Part shown: piece after piece, positions 1-8,655 of the stretch
How positions within the stretch are numbered: the first letter of the stretch is position 1
How the letters are laid out: each line of letters begins with the position of its first letter
Position numbers and translations under genes: made by a program
The notes under the pieces: generated by a model
Told to the model about the DNA's origin: nothing
The model's input: the letters and a program-made list of their open reading frames with translations, nothing else
Databases searched by the model: none
NCBI RefSeq assembly: GCF_030644385.1
Contig: NZ_CP130060.1
Location: 868,001 to 932,000 of the forward strand
Source: Stomatobaculum sp. F0698
GTDB lineage: Bacteria; Bacillota; Clostridia; Lachnospirales; Lachnospiraceae
DNA length: 64,000 bases
Direction of reading: 5' to 3'

Positions 1-1
1 G

Positions 2-277
2 TGGATCGGTTACAATTTGGTCATGGGACTGGCGTCGGGTCTGACCTGCGGCATCGCGCTTCCGTGGGTGGTCTGCAGCTTTAACAAGTGGTATGCACCG
101 AATGTCCGCATTTCCGGAAAGCGCCTCCGGTTTGAAGGAAGCGGTGCGGAGCTCTTCGGTCAGTATATTATAGTGCTTCTGCTGAGCATCGTGACCTGCG
201 GTCTCTATTATTCCTGGGGCTATGTACGTCTGCGCCGTTGGGCGATATCTCACTTAAGCCTTGAGGAGATGAATTAA
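2..277 (+). CDS. DUF898-like membrane protein, 3' end (5' truncated by window)
   Basis: The frame is open from the first bases of the window, so the true start lies upstream; only about 91 codons are present. The visible part has a hydrophobic stretch (MGLASGLTCGIALPWVV), a soluble segment with FEGSGAELFG, a second membrane span (YIIVLLLSIVTCGLYYSWGY) and a basic tail RLRRW. The G-x-G-x-x-LFG-x-Y motif followed by LLSIxTxGxYYxW is what I associate with DUF898 (YjgN-like) inner-membrane proteins of unknown function. The family call is by motif memory, not by a search. A strong terminator follows the stop. Confidence 0.5.
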   Translation, partial: WIGYNLVMGLASGLTCGIALPWVVCSFNKWYAPNVRISGKRLRFEGSGAELFGQYIIVLLLSIVTCGLYYSWGYVRLRRWAISHLSLEEMN

Positions 278-310
278 AAATATCGAAATGTTGCGTTTGT
301 TACGCAGCGA

Positions 311-342
311 AGGGAGCATGGTTTGACCATGCTCCCTTTTTG
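311..342 (+). terminator. Rho-independent terminator of the DUF898-like gene
   Basis: A 12-bp perfect stem (311-322 with 326-337) and a 3-nt loop lead into a T run at 337-341. It sits 34 bp after the stop at 277. Confidence 0.9.
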
Positions 343-722
343 CGGACAGTGTCGGGAAAATGCCGCGGGGCAAACACAAAGAAGCATAGGCGCGGAAATC
401 GCTGTGTCCCGATGCGGAAGGCGTGCCCGGTTGGCAAAATGTTGTGTCTAACGCGCAAGAATTTCGCAACACTTGGGGAAAAAAGAGATAATTCTGTACG
501 GGACAGGGTGAGAATGACGGGGGAGCGGCAGCCCTTTGTGCAAACAGAACAGAAAGTTCAAAATGACCTAACGAATTTGTAATGTCTCGTAACAGGAACA
601 GCCCTTTTTTTTCGCGCAGACTATGTTATACTTTCCTTAATATTGCGGTTGGGGTACAGGATACTCCTCGCAAGAAGCGGACCAACATTTATTTCTTAAC
701 GGAAGATAGAGAAGAGCGGACA
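343..722. other. Intergenic region without a convincing gene
   Basis: Open frames here lack a ribosome binding site and resemble nothing I know. The only signal I see is an extended -10 promoter near the right end that probably serves the VanW gene. Confidence 0.5.
624..632 (+). promoter_or_regulatory. Extended -10 promoter element for the VanW-domain gene
   Basis: TGTTATACT gives an extended -10 (TGn plus TATACT at 627-632). The region 17 bp upstream is a T-rich run rather than a good TTGACA, as expected for a promoter that leans on the extended -10. It lies about 90 bp before the chosen start. Confidence 0.5.
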
Positions 723-2543
723 ATGAGCGTGAGAGGCGATAAGGGTAGTCACTTTTACAGACAGCGGCAGCGGAGATTGCGCGAGCGGCGGCAAAAAATG
801 ATCATCGGAGCGGCGGGAGCGGTACTTGCCGTTTCGCTTTCGGTTTTCGGCATCTCCCGCATGGTGCAGGCGAGAGGCGGAAAGCATAATCAGACTACTG
901 CGGCAAGCGAAACGGAACTTGCCGAAAAGTTAAAGGGCAGTTGTTTTATCAATGACATTGACATTTCGGGGATGACAAAGGAGGCGGCGAGAGAAGCCGT
1001 GCTCGCGAAGTATCGCTGGAATCTTCGTGTCGCGGAAAATGCACCGGCCGAGACTGTCGAGAGCACAAGCGCGGAAAGCACGGCAGCGGTAGGCACCGCA
1101 ACTGCGGCGGTTACGAGCGCAGAGACAACGGCAGCGGAGATTTCGGGCGAGACGTATGCGGTCTCGGATTTACTCAAACTGAGACTGGAAAAACTCCTTG
1201 CGGAGATTTACGGCGAGACCGCTTCGAATGAGAATGAGCGGCGCTTTTATCTGGATGCCGAAGGACTGGATGCGGAGATTGTGACCGAGGCAGAGGCAAT
1301 TGCCAAGAAATGGAACAGAAGCGCGAAGAGTTCGGAAATCAAAAGCTTCGACAAGACGACCAATGTCTTTGAGTACAGCGACGCTGTCGAAGGGCGCAAG
1401 GTGGATGAAACAGCCATGGCGGATGCCATTAAGGCCGCTATGAACAATCAGCGTTACGATGCGGTACTGCCGCTCAAGGCCGAGACAACCGCGCCTGCCA
1501 TGACGGCGGCAGAGGCGAAGGAAAAGTACAAGGTGATTGCGAGTTTCACGACGACCGCGACCGACAACGCGGATCGCAACAACAACCTTAAGCTTGCCTG
1601 CGAAGCACTTGACGGTAAGATTTTAAAGGTCGGCGAGGAGTTCTCGTTTAATCACACGACAGGTAACCGCACCTTGGAGCGCGGCTACAAGCCTGCCGGT
1701 GCTTATCAGAACGGCAAGGTTGTGTTGGAGCCGGGCGGCGGTGTCTGCCAGGTTTCGACCACGCTGTACAACACGGTTGTGAAGGCGGGCATCATGCCGA
1801 CCGAGCGCCATGCGCATACCTTTGCACCGACCTATGTGACGCCGGGCGAGGATGCGGCGGTCAGCTACGACGGCTACGACGGCCCGGATATGAAGTTTGT
1901 CAACACGACCAAGTATTCGATGGCGGTACGCGCGAAGTTTGACCCCAAGGCAAAGACGGTCACGGTTTCGCTGGTCGGTATCCCGGTTTTGGATGAGGGC
2001 GTCACCATCTCCATGGTTTCAAAGAAATTAGAGGAAATGGATAACGGCGGCGTGGAATATGTCGAGGACACGACCTTGAAGCCGGGGGTTGAGAAGAAGA
2101 TTGCGGACGGCAGCATCGGCAGCCGTTGGGTTACAAACATTGTGACCAAGAAGAACGGCGAGGTCACCTCGGATGAATTCTTCCATAATTCGAGCTACAA
2201 GGGACATTCGAAGAAGATTGCCCGCAACACGAGCGGTGTTGTGACCGCGACGCAGGCGGCAAACGCGATGACCATTACCGAGAACACCGAGACAGCTGCG
2301 GGACAGGCTACCGTTTCGCCGACCGAGGCGGTCAACCCGGGTAAGGCGGCGGAGAGCGCGGCAGCGAAGGTCGAGTCGAAGAGCTCTAAGAGCAGCGAGA
2401 CCACAGCAAGCACCAAGAGTTCCAAGAGCGGCGAGAGCAAATCCTCAGCGACGGAAACCACGGTTGAAAAGGGGCCGGGCGTCAACCTGCATGACGGTCC
2501 GACCATGGCGGAAGAGACGGTTTCCGCGGCTCCCGAGAACTGA
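723..2543 (+). CDS. VanW-domain, membrane-anchored surface protein
   Basis: I start at ATG 723 because the upstream extension (from 582) overlaps the promoter and adds no domain; this gives 606 residues. A basic N-terminus (RQRQRRLRERRQK) precedes one membrane span (about residues 26-45), so most of the protein should be outside the cell. After a Thr/Ser/Ala-rich insert comes a region like the YoaR peptidoglycan-binding domain (about 180-265), then a VanW domain (about 270-405) with GGGVCQVSTTLYN and ERHAHTFAPTYV. The tail is a Ser/Lys/Thr-rich low-complexity segment. VanW proteins are common in Clostridia; their reaction is unknown, and linkage to vancomycin resistance is not implied here. 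Confidence 0.85.
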   Translation: MSVRGDKGSHFYRQRQRRLRERRQKMIIGAAGAVLAVSLSVFGISRMVQARGGKHNQTTAASETELAEKLKGSCFINDIDISGMTKEAAREAVLAKYRWNLRVAENAPAETVESTSAESTAAVGTATAAVTSAETTAAEISGETYAVSDLLKLRLEKLLAEIYGETASNENERRFYLDAEGLDAEIVTEAEAIAKKWNRSAKSSEIKSFDKTTNVFEYSDAVEGRKVDETAMADAIKAAMNNQRYDAVLPLKAETTAPAMTAAEAKEKYKVIASFTTTATDNADRNNNLKLACEALDGKILKVGEEFSFNHTTGNRTLERGYKPAGAYQNGKVVLEPGGGVCQVSTTLYNTVVKAGIMPTERHAHTFAPTYVTPGEDAAVSYDGYDGPDMKFVNTTKYSMAVRAKFDPKAKTVTVSLVGIPVLDEGVTISMVSKKLEEMDNGGVEYVEDTTLKPGVEKKIADGSIGSRWVTNIVTKKNGEVTSDEFFHNSSYKGHSKKIARNTSGVVTATQAANAMTITENTETAAGQATVSPTEAVNPGKAAESAAAKVESKSSKSSETTASTKSSKSGESKSSATETTVEKGPGVNLHDGPTMAEETVSAAPEN

Positions 2544-2568
2544 GAGATGTACCCAATAAGATACACGA

Positions 2569-2614
2569 AACAGGCAGTTGCACGTTGTTTTTTGGTGCAG
2601 CTGCCTGTTATAAT
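2569..2614 (+). promoter_or_regulatory. nifJ promoter embedded in a long inverted repeat
   Basis: The -35 TTGTTT (2585-2590) and TATAAT (2609-2614) are 18 bp apart with an extended -10 (TGT at 2606-2608). The -35 lies in the loop of an inverted repeat whose arms are 2569-2583 and 2595-2609 (15 pairs, one G-T). The repeat could be an operator, or the terminator of the upstream VanW gene reused as promoter DNA; the T run after it is poor. Confidence 0.6.
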
Positions 2615-2682
2615 ATTATCAGACGCTTTAAAACTCTGAGGACAAGCGCCCTCGGATTCCGATATCACTTGGGAGGTATCAC

Positions 2683-5600
2683 ATGGCAAGAAAATGGAAA
2701 ACCATGGATGGTAACCAGGCGGCGGCGCACGCGTCTTATGCGTTCACCGATGTCGCGGCTATCTATCCGATCACCCCGTCTTCTCCGATGGCAGAGCACA
2801 CGGATGAGTGGGCAACACAGGGACTTAAGAACATCTTCGGTCACACGGTTCAGATTACGGAGATGCAGTCTGAGGCAGGTGCGGCAGGTGCTGTGCACGG
2901 TTCCCTCGTCGCAGGCGCTCTGACCACGACCTATACGGCGTCTCAGGGTCTGCTTCTCATGATCCCGAACCTCTATAAGATTGCGGGTGAGATGCTTCCG
3001 GGTGTCATCAACGTCTCCGCACGTGCGATTGCAACCCACGCACTCAGCATTTTCGGCGATCACTCGGATGTCTACGCATGTCGACAGACCGGCTGTGCAA
3101 TGCTCTGCGAATCTTCCGTGCAGGAAGTCATGGACTTGACGCCGGTGGCACATCTTTCCGCAATCAAGGGTAAGATTCCGTTCATCAACTTCTTTGACGG
3201 TTTCCGTACCTCTCACGAGATTCAGAAGATTCAGATCTGGGATTACGAGGATCTGAAGGATATGGCTGATTTCGACGCAATTCAGGCGTTCCGCGATAAG
3301 GCGCTGAACCCGAATCACGCGGAGGAGAAGGGCCAGGCACAGAACCCGGACGTCTTCTTCCAGATCAACGAGTCGAGAAACCAGTACTATGACAGACTGC
3401 CGGAGATCGTGCAGGACTACATGGACAAGGTCAACGCAAAGCTCGGCACGGATTATAAGCTTTTCAACTACTACGGCGCAGAGGATGCGGAAGTCGTTAT
3501 TGTCGCGATGGGTTCCGTCAACGACACGATCGAGGAGACCGTCGATCACTTGCTGAAGCAGGGCAAGAAGGTCGGTCTTGTGAAGGTTCGCCTGTATCGT
3601 CCGTTCAGCGCGAAGGCACTGGTCGAGGCTCTTCCGAAGTCCGTGAAGCGCATCGAAGTGCTCGACAGAACCAAGGAGGCAGGCTCCATCGGTGAGCCGC
3701 TCTATCTCGATGTGGTCGCTGCACTTCGCGACACCGAGTTTGCAAATGTTCCGATCTTTACGGGCCGCTACGGTCTCGGTTCCAAGGACACGACGCCGAA
3801 GGACATTGTCGCTGTGTTCGAGAACACGGAGAAGAAGCGCTTCACCGTCGGCATTGTGGACGATGTGACCCACCTCTCCCTTGAGACCGGTGCAGACCTC
3901 GTCACAACGCCGGAAGGCACGACGAACTGCAAGTTCTGGGGTCTCGGCGCAGACGGTACCGTCGGTGCAAACAAGAACTCCATCAAGATTATCGGTGACA
4001 ACACCGACATGTATGCACAGGCATACTTTGATTATGACTCGAAGAAGTCCGGCGGTGTCACGATGTCTCACCTCCGCTTCGGTCACAAGCCGATTAAGTC
4101 GACCTACCTCATTCACCAGGCTGACTTTGTGGCTTGCCACAACCCGGCTTACATTCGCAAGTACAACATGGTTCAGGAACTTGTGGACGGCGGTACCTTC
4201 CTGCTGAACTGCGCTTGGAGCGATGCGGAGCTTGAGGAGCATCTGCCGGGCCAGGTCAAGAAGTACATCTACGACCACAAGATTAAGCTCTACACCATTG
4301 ACGGTGTGAAGATCGGTATCGAGACCGGCATGGGCCCGACCCGTATCAACACCATCCTTCAGTCCGCATTCTTCAAGCTGACCGGCATCATCCCGGAGGA
4401 GAAGGCTATCAGCCTCATGAAGGATGCTGCGCAGAAGACCTACGGCCGCAAGGGTGAGGATGTCGTCAAGAAGAACTGGAATGCAATCGATGCAGGCGTT
4501 TCGGGCGCTCACAAGGTTGAGATTCCGGAGAGCTGGAAGGACGCTCAGGACGAGGGCCTCGAGTTCACGCGCGCAACGCACGGACCGGAGTCGGTTCAGA
4601 AGTTCGTCAACACGATTCAGTCTGCGGTTAACGCGCAGGAGGGCAACAAGCTCCCGGTTTCCGCATTTATGGATTACATGGACGGCACCACGCCGAACGG
4701 CACCGCTGCATACGAGAAGCGCGGCATCGCGGTCAATGTTCCGGTTTGGAATCCGGACACCTGCGTCCAGTGTACACAGTGTTCCTATGTCTGCCCGCAC
4801 GCAGCGATTCGCCCGGTTGCAATGACCGAGGAAGAGGCGAAGAATGCGCCGGAAGGCATGAAGATGACGGATCTCAAGATGATGCCGGGCTACAAGTTCG
4901 CAATCAACGTCTCCGTCCTCGACTGCACGGGCTGCGGCAGCTGCGCAAATGTTTGCCCGGGCAATGTGAAGAACCAGACGCTCGTCATGCAGCCGCTCGC
5001 GGAGAATGCAGACAAGCAGGCGTTCTTTGACTATGCGGTCAAGCTTCCGGAGAAGCAGGAAGTTATCGACAAGTTCAAGACGAGCACCGTCAAGGGCTCT
5101 CAGTTCAAGAAGCCGCTCCTTGAGTTCTCGGGCGCTTGCGCAGGCTGCGGTGAGACGCCGTACGCAAAGCTTGTCACCCAGCTCTTCGGCGACAGAATGT
5201 ACATTTCGAACGCAACCGGCTGCTCCTCGATTTGGGGCAACAGCTCGCCGTCCACGCCTTACACGACGAACGAGAAGGGCCAGGGTCCGGCTTGGGACAA
5301 CTCCCTCTTCGAGGACAATGCTGAGTTCGGTTACGGTATGCTGCTTGCAAACCGCGCAATTCGCGACGGTCTGAAGAGCAAGGTTGAGGAGCTCAACGAG
5401 ACCGCAGATCACGATGAGACCAAGAAGGCTTGCCAGGCTTGGCTTGACACCTACTCTGTCGGTGCGACGAACGGCGCGGCAACGGATGCGCTGGTCGAGG
5501 CCCTTGAGAAGGATGGCAGCGAGCTCGCGAAGGAAATCCTGAAGCAGAAGGACTTCCTCAACAAGAAGAGCCAGTGGATCTTCGGTGGCGACGGCTGGGC

Positions 5601-6225
5601 TTACGATATCGGCTTCGGCGGTGTGGACCACGTCCTCGCTTCCGGCAAGGATATCAATATCCTCGTCTTCGATACCGAGGTGTATTCGAACACCGGCGGT
5701 CAGTCCTCCAAGTCCACCAAGACCGGTGCAATCGCACAGTTCGCGGCAGGCGGTAAGGAGACCAAGAAGAAGGATCTCGCAGGCATCGCGATGACCTACG
5801 GTTATGTCTATGTCGCGCAGATCAGCATGGGTGCGGATATGAACCAGGCACTCAAGGCAATCGCCGAGGCAGAGGCTTATCCGGGTCCGTCCCTGATCCT
5901 TGCTTACTCGCCCTGTATCAACCACGGCATCAAGAAGGGCATGAACAAGGCTATGACCGAGGAGAAGCTTGCGGTTGAGTCCGGTTACTGGAACAACTTC
6001 CGCTTCAACCCGGCTGCCGAGAAGAAGTTTACGCTCGACTCCAAGCCGCCGAAGGAAGGCGAGTACAGAGAGTTCCTCATGGGCGAGGTTCGTTATAACT
6101 CCCTTATGCTGAAGAACCCGGAGAGAGCAGAGAAGCTCTTCACGCAGAACGAGCAGGATGCAATGGCTCGCTACGAGTACCTGAAGAAGCTGGTCACGCT
6201 CTACGACGACAGCAAGACCGAGTAA
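2683..6225 (+). CDS. nifJ: Pyruvate:ferredoxin (flavodoxin) oxidoreductase
   Basis: This is the single-chain, five-domain PFOR (1180 residues, the usual length), which converts pyruvate and CoA to acetyl-CoA and CO2 and reduces ferredoxin in the cytoplasm. A GGGAGGT ribosome site precedes ATG 2683. The N-terminal pyruvate-binding half opens with AYAFTDVAAIYPITPSSPM-like sequence. Two [4Fe-4S] motifs lie near residues 694 (CVQCTQCSYVCP) and 750 (CTGCGSCANVCP). The TPP domain has GACAGCGE near 816, GGDGWAYDIG near 968 and SPCINHG near 1076, supplying the Cys of the proximal cluster. The codon use is that of a highly expressed gene. With ackA and pta in this window it makes the acetate/ATP route. 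Confidence 0.98.
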   Translation: MARKWKTMDGNQAAAHASYAFTDVAAIYPITPSSPMAEHTDEWATQGLKNIFGHTVQITEMQSEAGAAGAVHGSLVAGALTTTYTASQGLLLMIPNLYKIAGEMLPGVINVSARAIATHALSIFGDHSDVYACRQTGCAMLCESSVQEVMDLTPVAHLSAIKGKIPFINFFDGFRTSHEIQKIQIWDYEDLKDMADFDAIQAFRDKALNPNHAEEKGQAQNPDVFFQINESRNQYYDRLPEIVQDYMDKVNAKLGTDYKLFNYYGAEDAEVVIVAMGSVNDTIEETVDHLLKQGKKVGLVKVRLYRPFSAKALVEALPKSVKRIEVLDRTKEAGSIGEPLYLDVVAALRDTEFANVPIFTGRYGLGSKDTTPKDIVAVFENTEKKRFTVGIVDDVTHLSLETGADLVTTPEGTTNCKFWGLGADGTVGANKNSIKIIGDNTDMYAQAYFDYDSKKSGGVTMSHLRFGHKPIKSTYLIHQADFVACHNPAYIRKYNMVQELVDGGTFLLNCAWSDAELEEHLPGQVKKYIYDHKIKLYTIDGVKIGIETGMGPTRINTILQSAFFKLTGIIPEEKAISLMKDAAQKTYGRKGEDVVKKNWNAIDAGVSGAHKVEIPESWKDAQDEGLEFTRATHGPESVQKFVNTIQSAVNAQEGNKLPVSAFMDYMDGTTPNGTAAYEKRGIAVNVPVWNPDTCVQCTQCSYVCPHAAIRPVAMTEEEAKNAPEGMKMTDLKMMPGYKFAINVSVLDCTGCGSCANVCPGNVKNQTLVMQPLAENADKQAFFDYAVKLPEKQEVIDKFKTSTVKGSQFKKPLLEFSGACAGCGETPYAKLVTQLFGDRMYISNATGCSSIWGNSSPSTPYTTNEKGQGPAWDNSLFEDNAEFGYGMLLANRAIRDGLKSKVEELNETADHDETKKACQAWLDTYSVGATNGAATDALVEALEKDGSELAKEILKQKDFLNKKSQWIFGGDGWAYDIGFGGVDHVLASGKDINILVFDTEVYSNTGGQSSKSTKTGAIAQFAAGGKETKKKDLAGIAMTYGYVYVAQISMGADMNQALKAIAEAEAYPGPSLILAYSPCINHGIKKGMNKAMTEEKLAVESGYWNNFRFNPAAEKKFTLDSKPPKEGEYREFLMGEVRYNSLMLKNPERAEKLFTQNEQDAMARYEYLKKLVTLYDDSKTE

Positions 6226-6262
6226 ATCACAGAAGACAGCGCAAGCTGTATGCGACCCTACG

Positions 6263-6293
6263 AAAGAGGCGGACGAAAGTCCGCCTCTTTTTT
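6263..6293 (+). terminator. nifJ terminator
   Basis: A 12-bp stem (6263-6274 / 6279-6290) with a GAAA tetraloop ends in a T run, 38 bp after the nifJ stop. Confidence 0.92.
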
Positions 6294-6328
6294 GCGTGAT
6301 GGTATTAAAAAGTCTGTAAGAGAGTTAT

Positions 6329-6507
6329 GGACAAAAAGAGTTGGTAGAAAACCCGACAGCGCATGTAGAATCTAGCCTTGTGGGGTTTTTATCTTCTTTG
6401 AAACAAGATGAAGGGGGGGACAAAAAGAGTTGGTAAAATGCACTTCAAACCCTTGATATACAAGGCTTTTCTCTACTTACATCTTCCTTGAAACAGTATG
6501 TTTGGAG
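6329..6507. repeat. Two diverged ~90-bp direct repeats with unlike centres
   Basis: An exact 18-bp word (GGACAAAAAGAGTTGGTA) occurs at 6329 and 6418, 89 bp apart. A second word (ATCTTCYTTGAAACARKATG) occurs at 6391 and 6481, 90 bp apart. The roughly 45 bp between the words differ between copies. Only one full word pair in the order second-first is present (6391-6435). I do not recognise the element; it may be a remnant of a mobile element end or a repeated regulatory site. Confidence 0.75.
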
Positions 6508-6516
6508 GAAAAGGTC

Positions 6517-6558
6517 ATGAAGCTTGTAATGGATTTATATCGGGCTGGCTTTGCATGA
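6517..6558 (+). CDS. Possible 13-residue peptide ORF upstream of the Y-family polymerase
   Basis: ATG 6517 follows a GGAGG ribosome site (6504-6508) at 8-nt spacing and encodes MKLVMDLYRAGFA before TGA. The good ribosome site is the only support. It could be a leader peptide or the decayed 5' end of a lost gene that came with the adjacent direct repeats. I do not recognise it. Confidence 0.25.
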   Translation: MKLVMDLYRAGFA

Positions 6559-6562
6559 TACA

Positions 6563-6574
6563 AAACATTTGTTC
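6563..6574 (+). promoter_or_regulatory. Likely LexA (SOS) box
   Basis: AAACATTTGTTC matches the Firmicutes LexA palindrome GAACnnnnGTTC at all but its first base. It lies just upstream of a DNA-damage-type polymerase gene, which is the expected place. Confidence 0.6.
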
Positions 6575-6610
6575 TGATTCTGCGTGCGCGCTTCCACTTT
6601 TTCGCGTATA

Positions 6611-8152
6611 ATGGAGTCAGGAAGCGGAGAGGAGGGGAGTGTCACGGAAGCGCGTACTTACATCGCAATTGATTTAAAGTCGTTTTACGCCTCGGTAGAA
6701 TGCCGGGAATTGGGACTTGACCCGATGGATACCAATCTTGTGGTTGCGGATGAAAGCCGTACCGATAAGACCATATGCCTCGCTGCATCGCCCTCTCTCA
6801 AAAGCTTCGGTGTTCCGGGACGTGCCCGTTTGTTTGAGGTAAAACAGAGGCTAAAAGAAGTAAACGCCTTGCGCCGCAGGGAGCTGAGAGGCAGGGATTT
6901 TTCCGGCAGTTCCCATTTCGCATCTGAGCTAAAGGAGAATCCCGCGCTTGCCGCGGACTTTTTGATTGCAAAGCCCCGCATGGCGCACTACATGGCCTAT
7001 AGCACGAATATTTATGCAATCTATATGAAGTACGTCGCCCCGGAGGACATCATCGTCTACTCGATCGACGAGGTCTTTCTGGATGTGACGGCCTATCTAA
7101 AAACCTATCGCCTTACGGCGAAGGAACTTGCGAAAAAGATGATGCTGGATGTTCTTGAAAGCACCGGCATCACAGCGACAGCGGGAATCGGGACGAACCT
7201 CTATCTCGCAAAGGTTGCTATGGATATCAGGGCAAAGCACAGTCCTGCGGATGAAAACGGCGTTCGCATTGCGGCGCTGGATGAGCTGCGTTACCGCAGG
7301 GAACTCTGGTCCCACCGACCGCTCACGGACTTCTGGCGAGTCGGGCGCGGGTATACGCGGAAACTCGAAGCCTACGGGATCTATACGATGGGAGATGTGG
7401 CGCGCTGTTCTCTGCAAGATGAGGACTTACTCTATCGTCTTTTCGGAAAGAATGCAGAGCTCTTAATCGACCATGCCTGGGGCTATGAGCCCTGCGGCAT
7501 TGCGGATGTAAAGGCCTACCGTCCGGCGAGCAAGAGCCTCGGAGAAGGGCAGGTGTTACAAACGCCCTATGAAGCCGAAAAGGCAAAAATCGTGATGCTC
7601 GAGATGGCGGATGCTCTTGCGCTTCAACTCGTGGAAAAAGAACTTGTGACCGACCAAGTGGTTTTGACAGTCGGCTACGATCTTGAGAACCTAAGTGACC
7701 CCGAGCGCCGCAAACACTATCGCGGCGAGATTGTCACGGACTACTACGGACGGCAGCTTCCGAAGCATGCGCACGGGAGCGAAGGCTTGCCGCACTACAG
7801 CTCTTCGGCGCGGGAGCTGGTCGCGGTGTTTTCCGCACTCTTTGACCGCATTGTAAATCCCGCGCTTACGGTTCGCAGACTGGCACTCAGCGCAAGCCAT
7901 GTGATTACGGAGAGAGAGGCAGGGAAACGTTTCGAGGGCTATGCACAGCTCAGTCTCTTCACCGACTACGCGGCGGAGGAGGCAAAGCAGGCAGAGGAGA
8001 CAGCGCGGCGGGAGCGCGAGCGGAAATTACAGGAGGCGACCCTCGCAATCAAGAAAAAGTTCGGAAAGAATGCGCTGCTAAAGGGGCGCAGTCTCCTGGA
8101 CGGTGCGACCGGAAAGGACAGAAATGAGCAGATCGGAGGACACAGGGCGTGA
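6611..8152 (+). CDS. Y-family (DinB/UmuC-like) translesion DNA polymerase
   Basis: The protein carries YIAIDLKSFYASVE near its N-terminus and the catalytic YSIDEVFLDVT near residue 150, both hallmarks of Y-family polymerases, followed by little-finger-like sequence. It belongs to the UvrX-like group common in Clostridia, which is usually paired with a YolD-like gene, as here. It should copy past DNA lesions during the SOS response; a LexA-like box lies upstream. The start is uncertain. ATG 6611 is in frame but overlaps a TATAAT (6607-6612), and the better ribosome site (GGAGAGGAGGGG, about 6625-6636) has no in-frame ATG, GTG or TTG at proper spacing. Confidence 0.88.
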   Translation: MESGSGEEGSVTEARTYIAIDLKSFYASVECRELGLDPMDTNLVVADESRTDKTICLAASPSLKSFGVPGRARLFEVKQRLKEVNALRRRELRGRDFSGSSHFASELKENPALAADFLIAKPRMAHYMAYSTNIYAIYMKYVAPEDIIVYSIDEVFLDVTAYLKTYRLTAKELAKKMMLDVLESTGITATAGIGTNLYLAKVAMDIRAKHSPADENGVRIAALDELRYRRELWSHRPLTDFWRVGRGYTRKLEAYGIYTMGDVARCSLQDEDLLYRLFGKNAELLIDHAWGYEPCGIADVKAYRPASKSLGEGQVLQTPYEAEKAKIVMLEMADALALQLVEKELVTDQVVLTVGYDLENLSDPERRKHYRGEIVTDYYGRQLPKHAHGSEGLPHYSSSARELVAVFSALFDRIVNPALTVRRLALSASHVITEREAGKRFEGYAQLSLFTDYAAEEAKQAEETARRERERKLQEATLAIKKKFGKNALLKGRSLLDGATGKDRNEQIGGHRA

Positions 8153-8574
8153 GCGGGGCGTACGATGATATCTTGCATTTCGCTCGGCCGGAGTCAAAGA
8201 AGCATAGGCCCATGCCGATAGAAGACAGAGCGGCGCAATTCCTTCCCTTTGCGGCGCTCACCGGTTACGATGCCGCAGTCTCGGAGACCGCAAGACTCAC
8301 CGAAGACAGGATTGAACTTGATCCGCAGGAGGCAGAGCGCCTCGGAGAGCGGCTTGCTGTGCTGATCAAGCGGCAGCAGGAGCAGCCGGAACTGAGTCTC
8401 CTGTATTTTGTGCCGGATGCGTGCAAGGCGGGCGGTGCTTATGTGACGGTAAGCGGGCGAATCAAGAAGATAACGGACTTTCCGAGATGCATATACCTTA
8501 CGGACGGGAGCGAGATACCGATTGAGGATATCGTAGCGGTGGAAAGTCCCGGTTTAAACGATGACATTGCTTGA
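8149..8574 (+). CDS. YolD-like protein, partner of the Y-family polymerase
   Basis: GTG 8149 overlaps the stop of the polymerase gene (GTGA), so the two are translationally coupled. The 141-residue product has the YolD-like layout: an N-terminal PMPIEDRAAQFLPFAALTGYD segment, an acidic helical middle (LTEDRIELDPQEAERL) and a C-terminal SGRIKKI-x-IYLTDGSEIPIEDI barrel-like part. Such proteins are nearly always encoded beside UvrX/UmuC-like polymerases and are thought to assist them, like UmuD. The exact biochemical role is unknown. Confidence 0.85.
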   Translation: MSGAYDDILHFARPESKKHRPMPIEDRAAQFLPFAALTGYDAAVSETARLTEDRIELDPQEAERLGERLAVLIKRQQEQPELSLLYFVPDACKAGGAYVTVSGRIKKITDFPRCIYLTDGSEIPIEDIVAVESPGLNDDIA

Positions 8575-8599
8575 TTCAAGCGACTTTTGGGAGTAGAGT
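8571..8599 (+). promoter_or_regulatory. Possible promoter for the zinc-ribbon gene
   Basis: TTGATT (8571-8576), a 17-bp spacer and TAGAGT (8594-8599) precede ATG 8656 by 57 bp. Confidence 0.4.
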
Positions 8600-8655
8600 A
8601 GATAAACAGGGCGGTGCATGCGGCTCTTCGAAACGCGGAGACAGGAGGAGCAAAG

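Noticed and set aside
340..582. Small ORF upstream of the VanW gene
   Set aside because: It starts inside the terminator, lacks a ribosome site and has no recognisable sequence.
723..2543. Vancomycin-resistance gene vanW
   Set aside because: Only the VanW domain is shared. No vanA/B ligase, vanH, vanX or vanRS genes are nearby, and VanW-domain proteins are common in susceptible Clostridia.
2665..5925. A 1086-codon open frame on the minus strand opposite nifJ
   Set aside because: It is a mirror of the strong codon bias of nifJ. It has no ribosome site and its sequence resembles no protein.
6329..6507. CRISPR array
   Set aside because: There are only two diverged repeat copies, the period is about 90 bp with a ~45-bp centre, and no cas gene is in the window.
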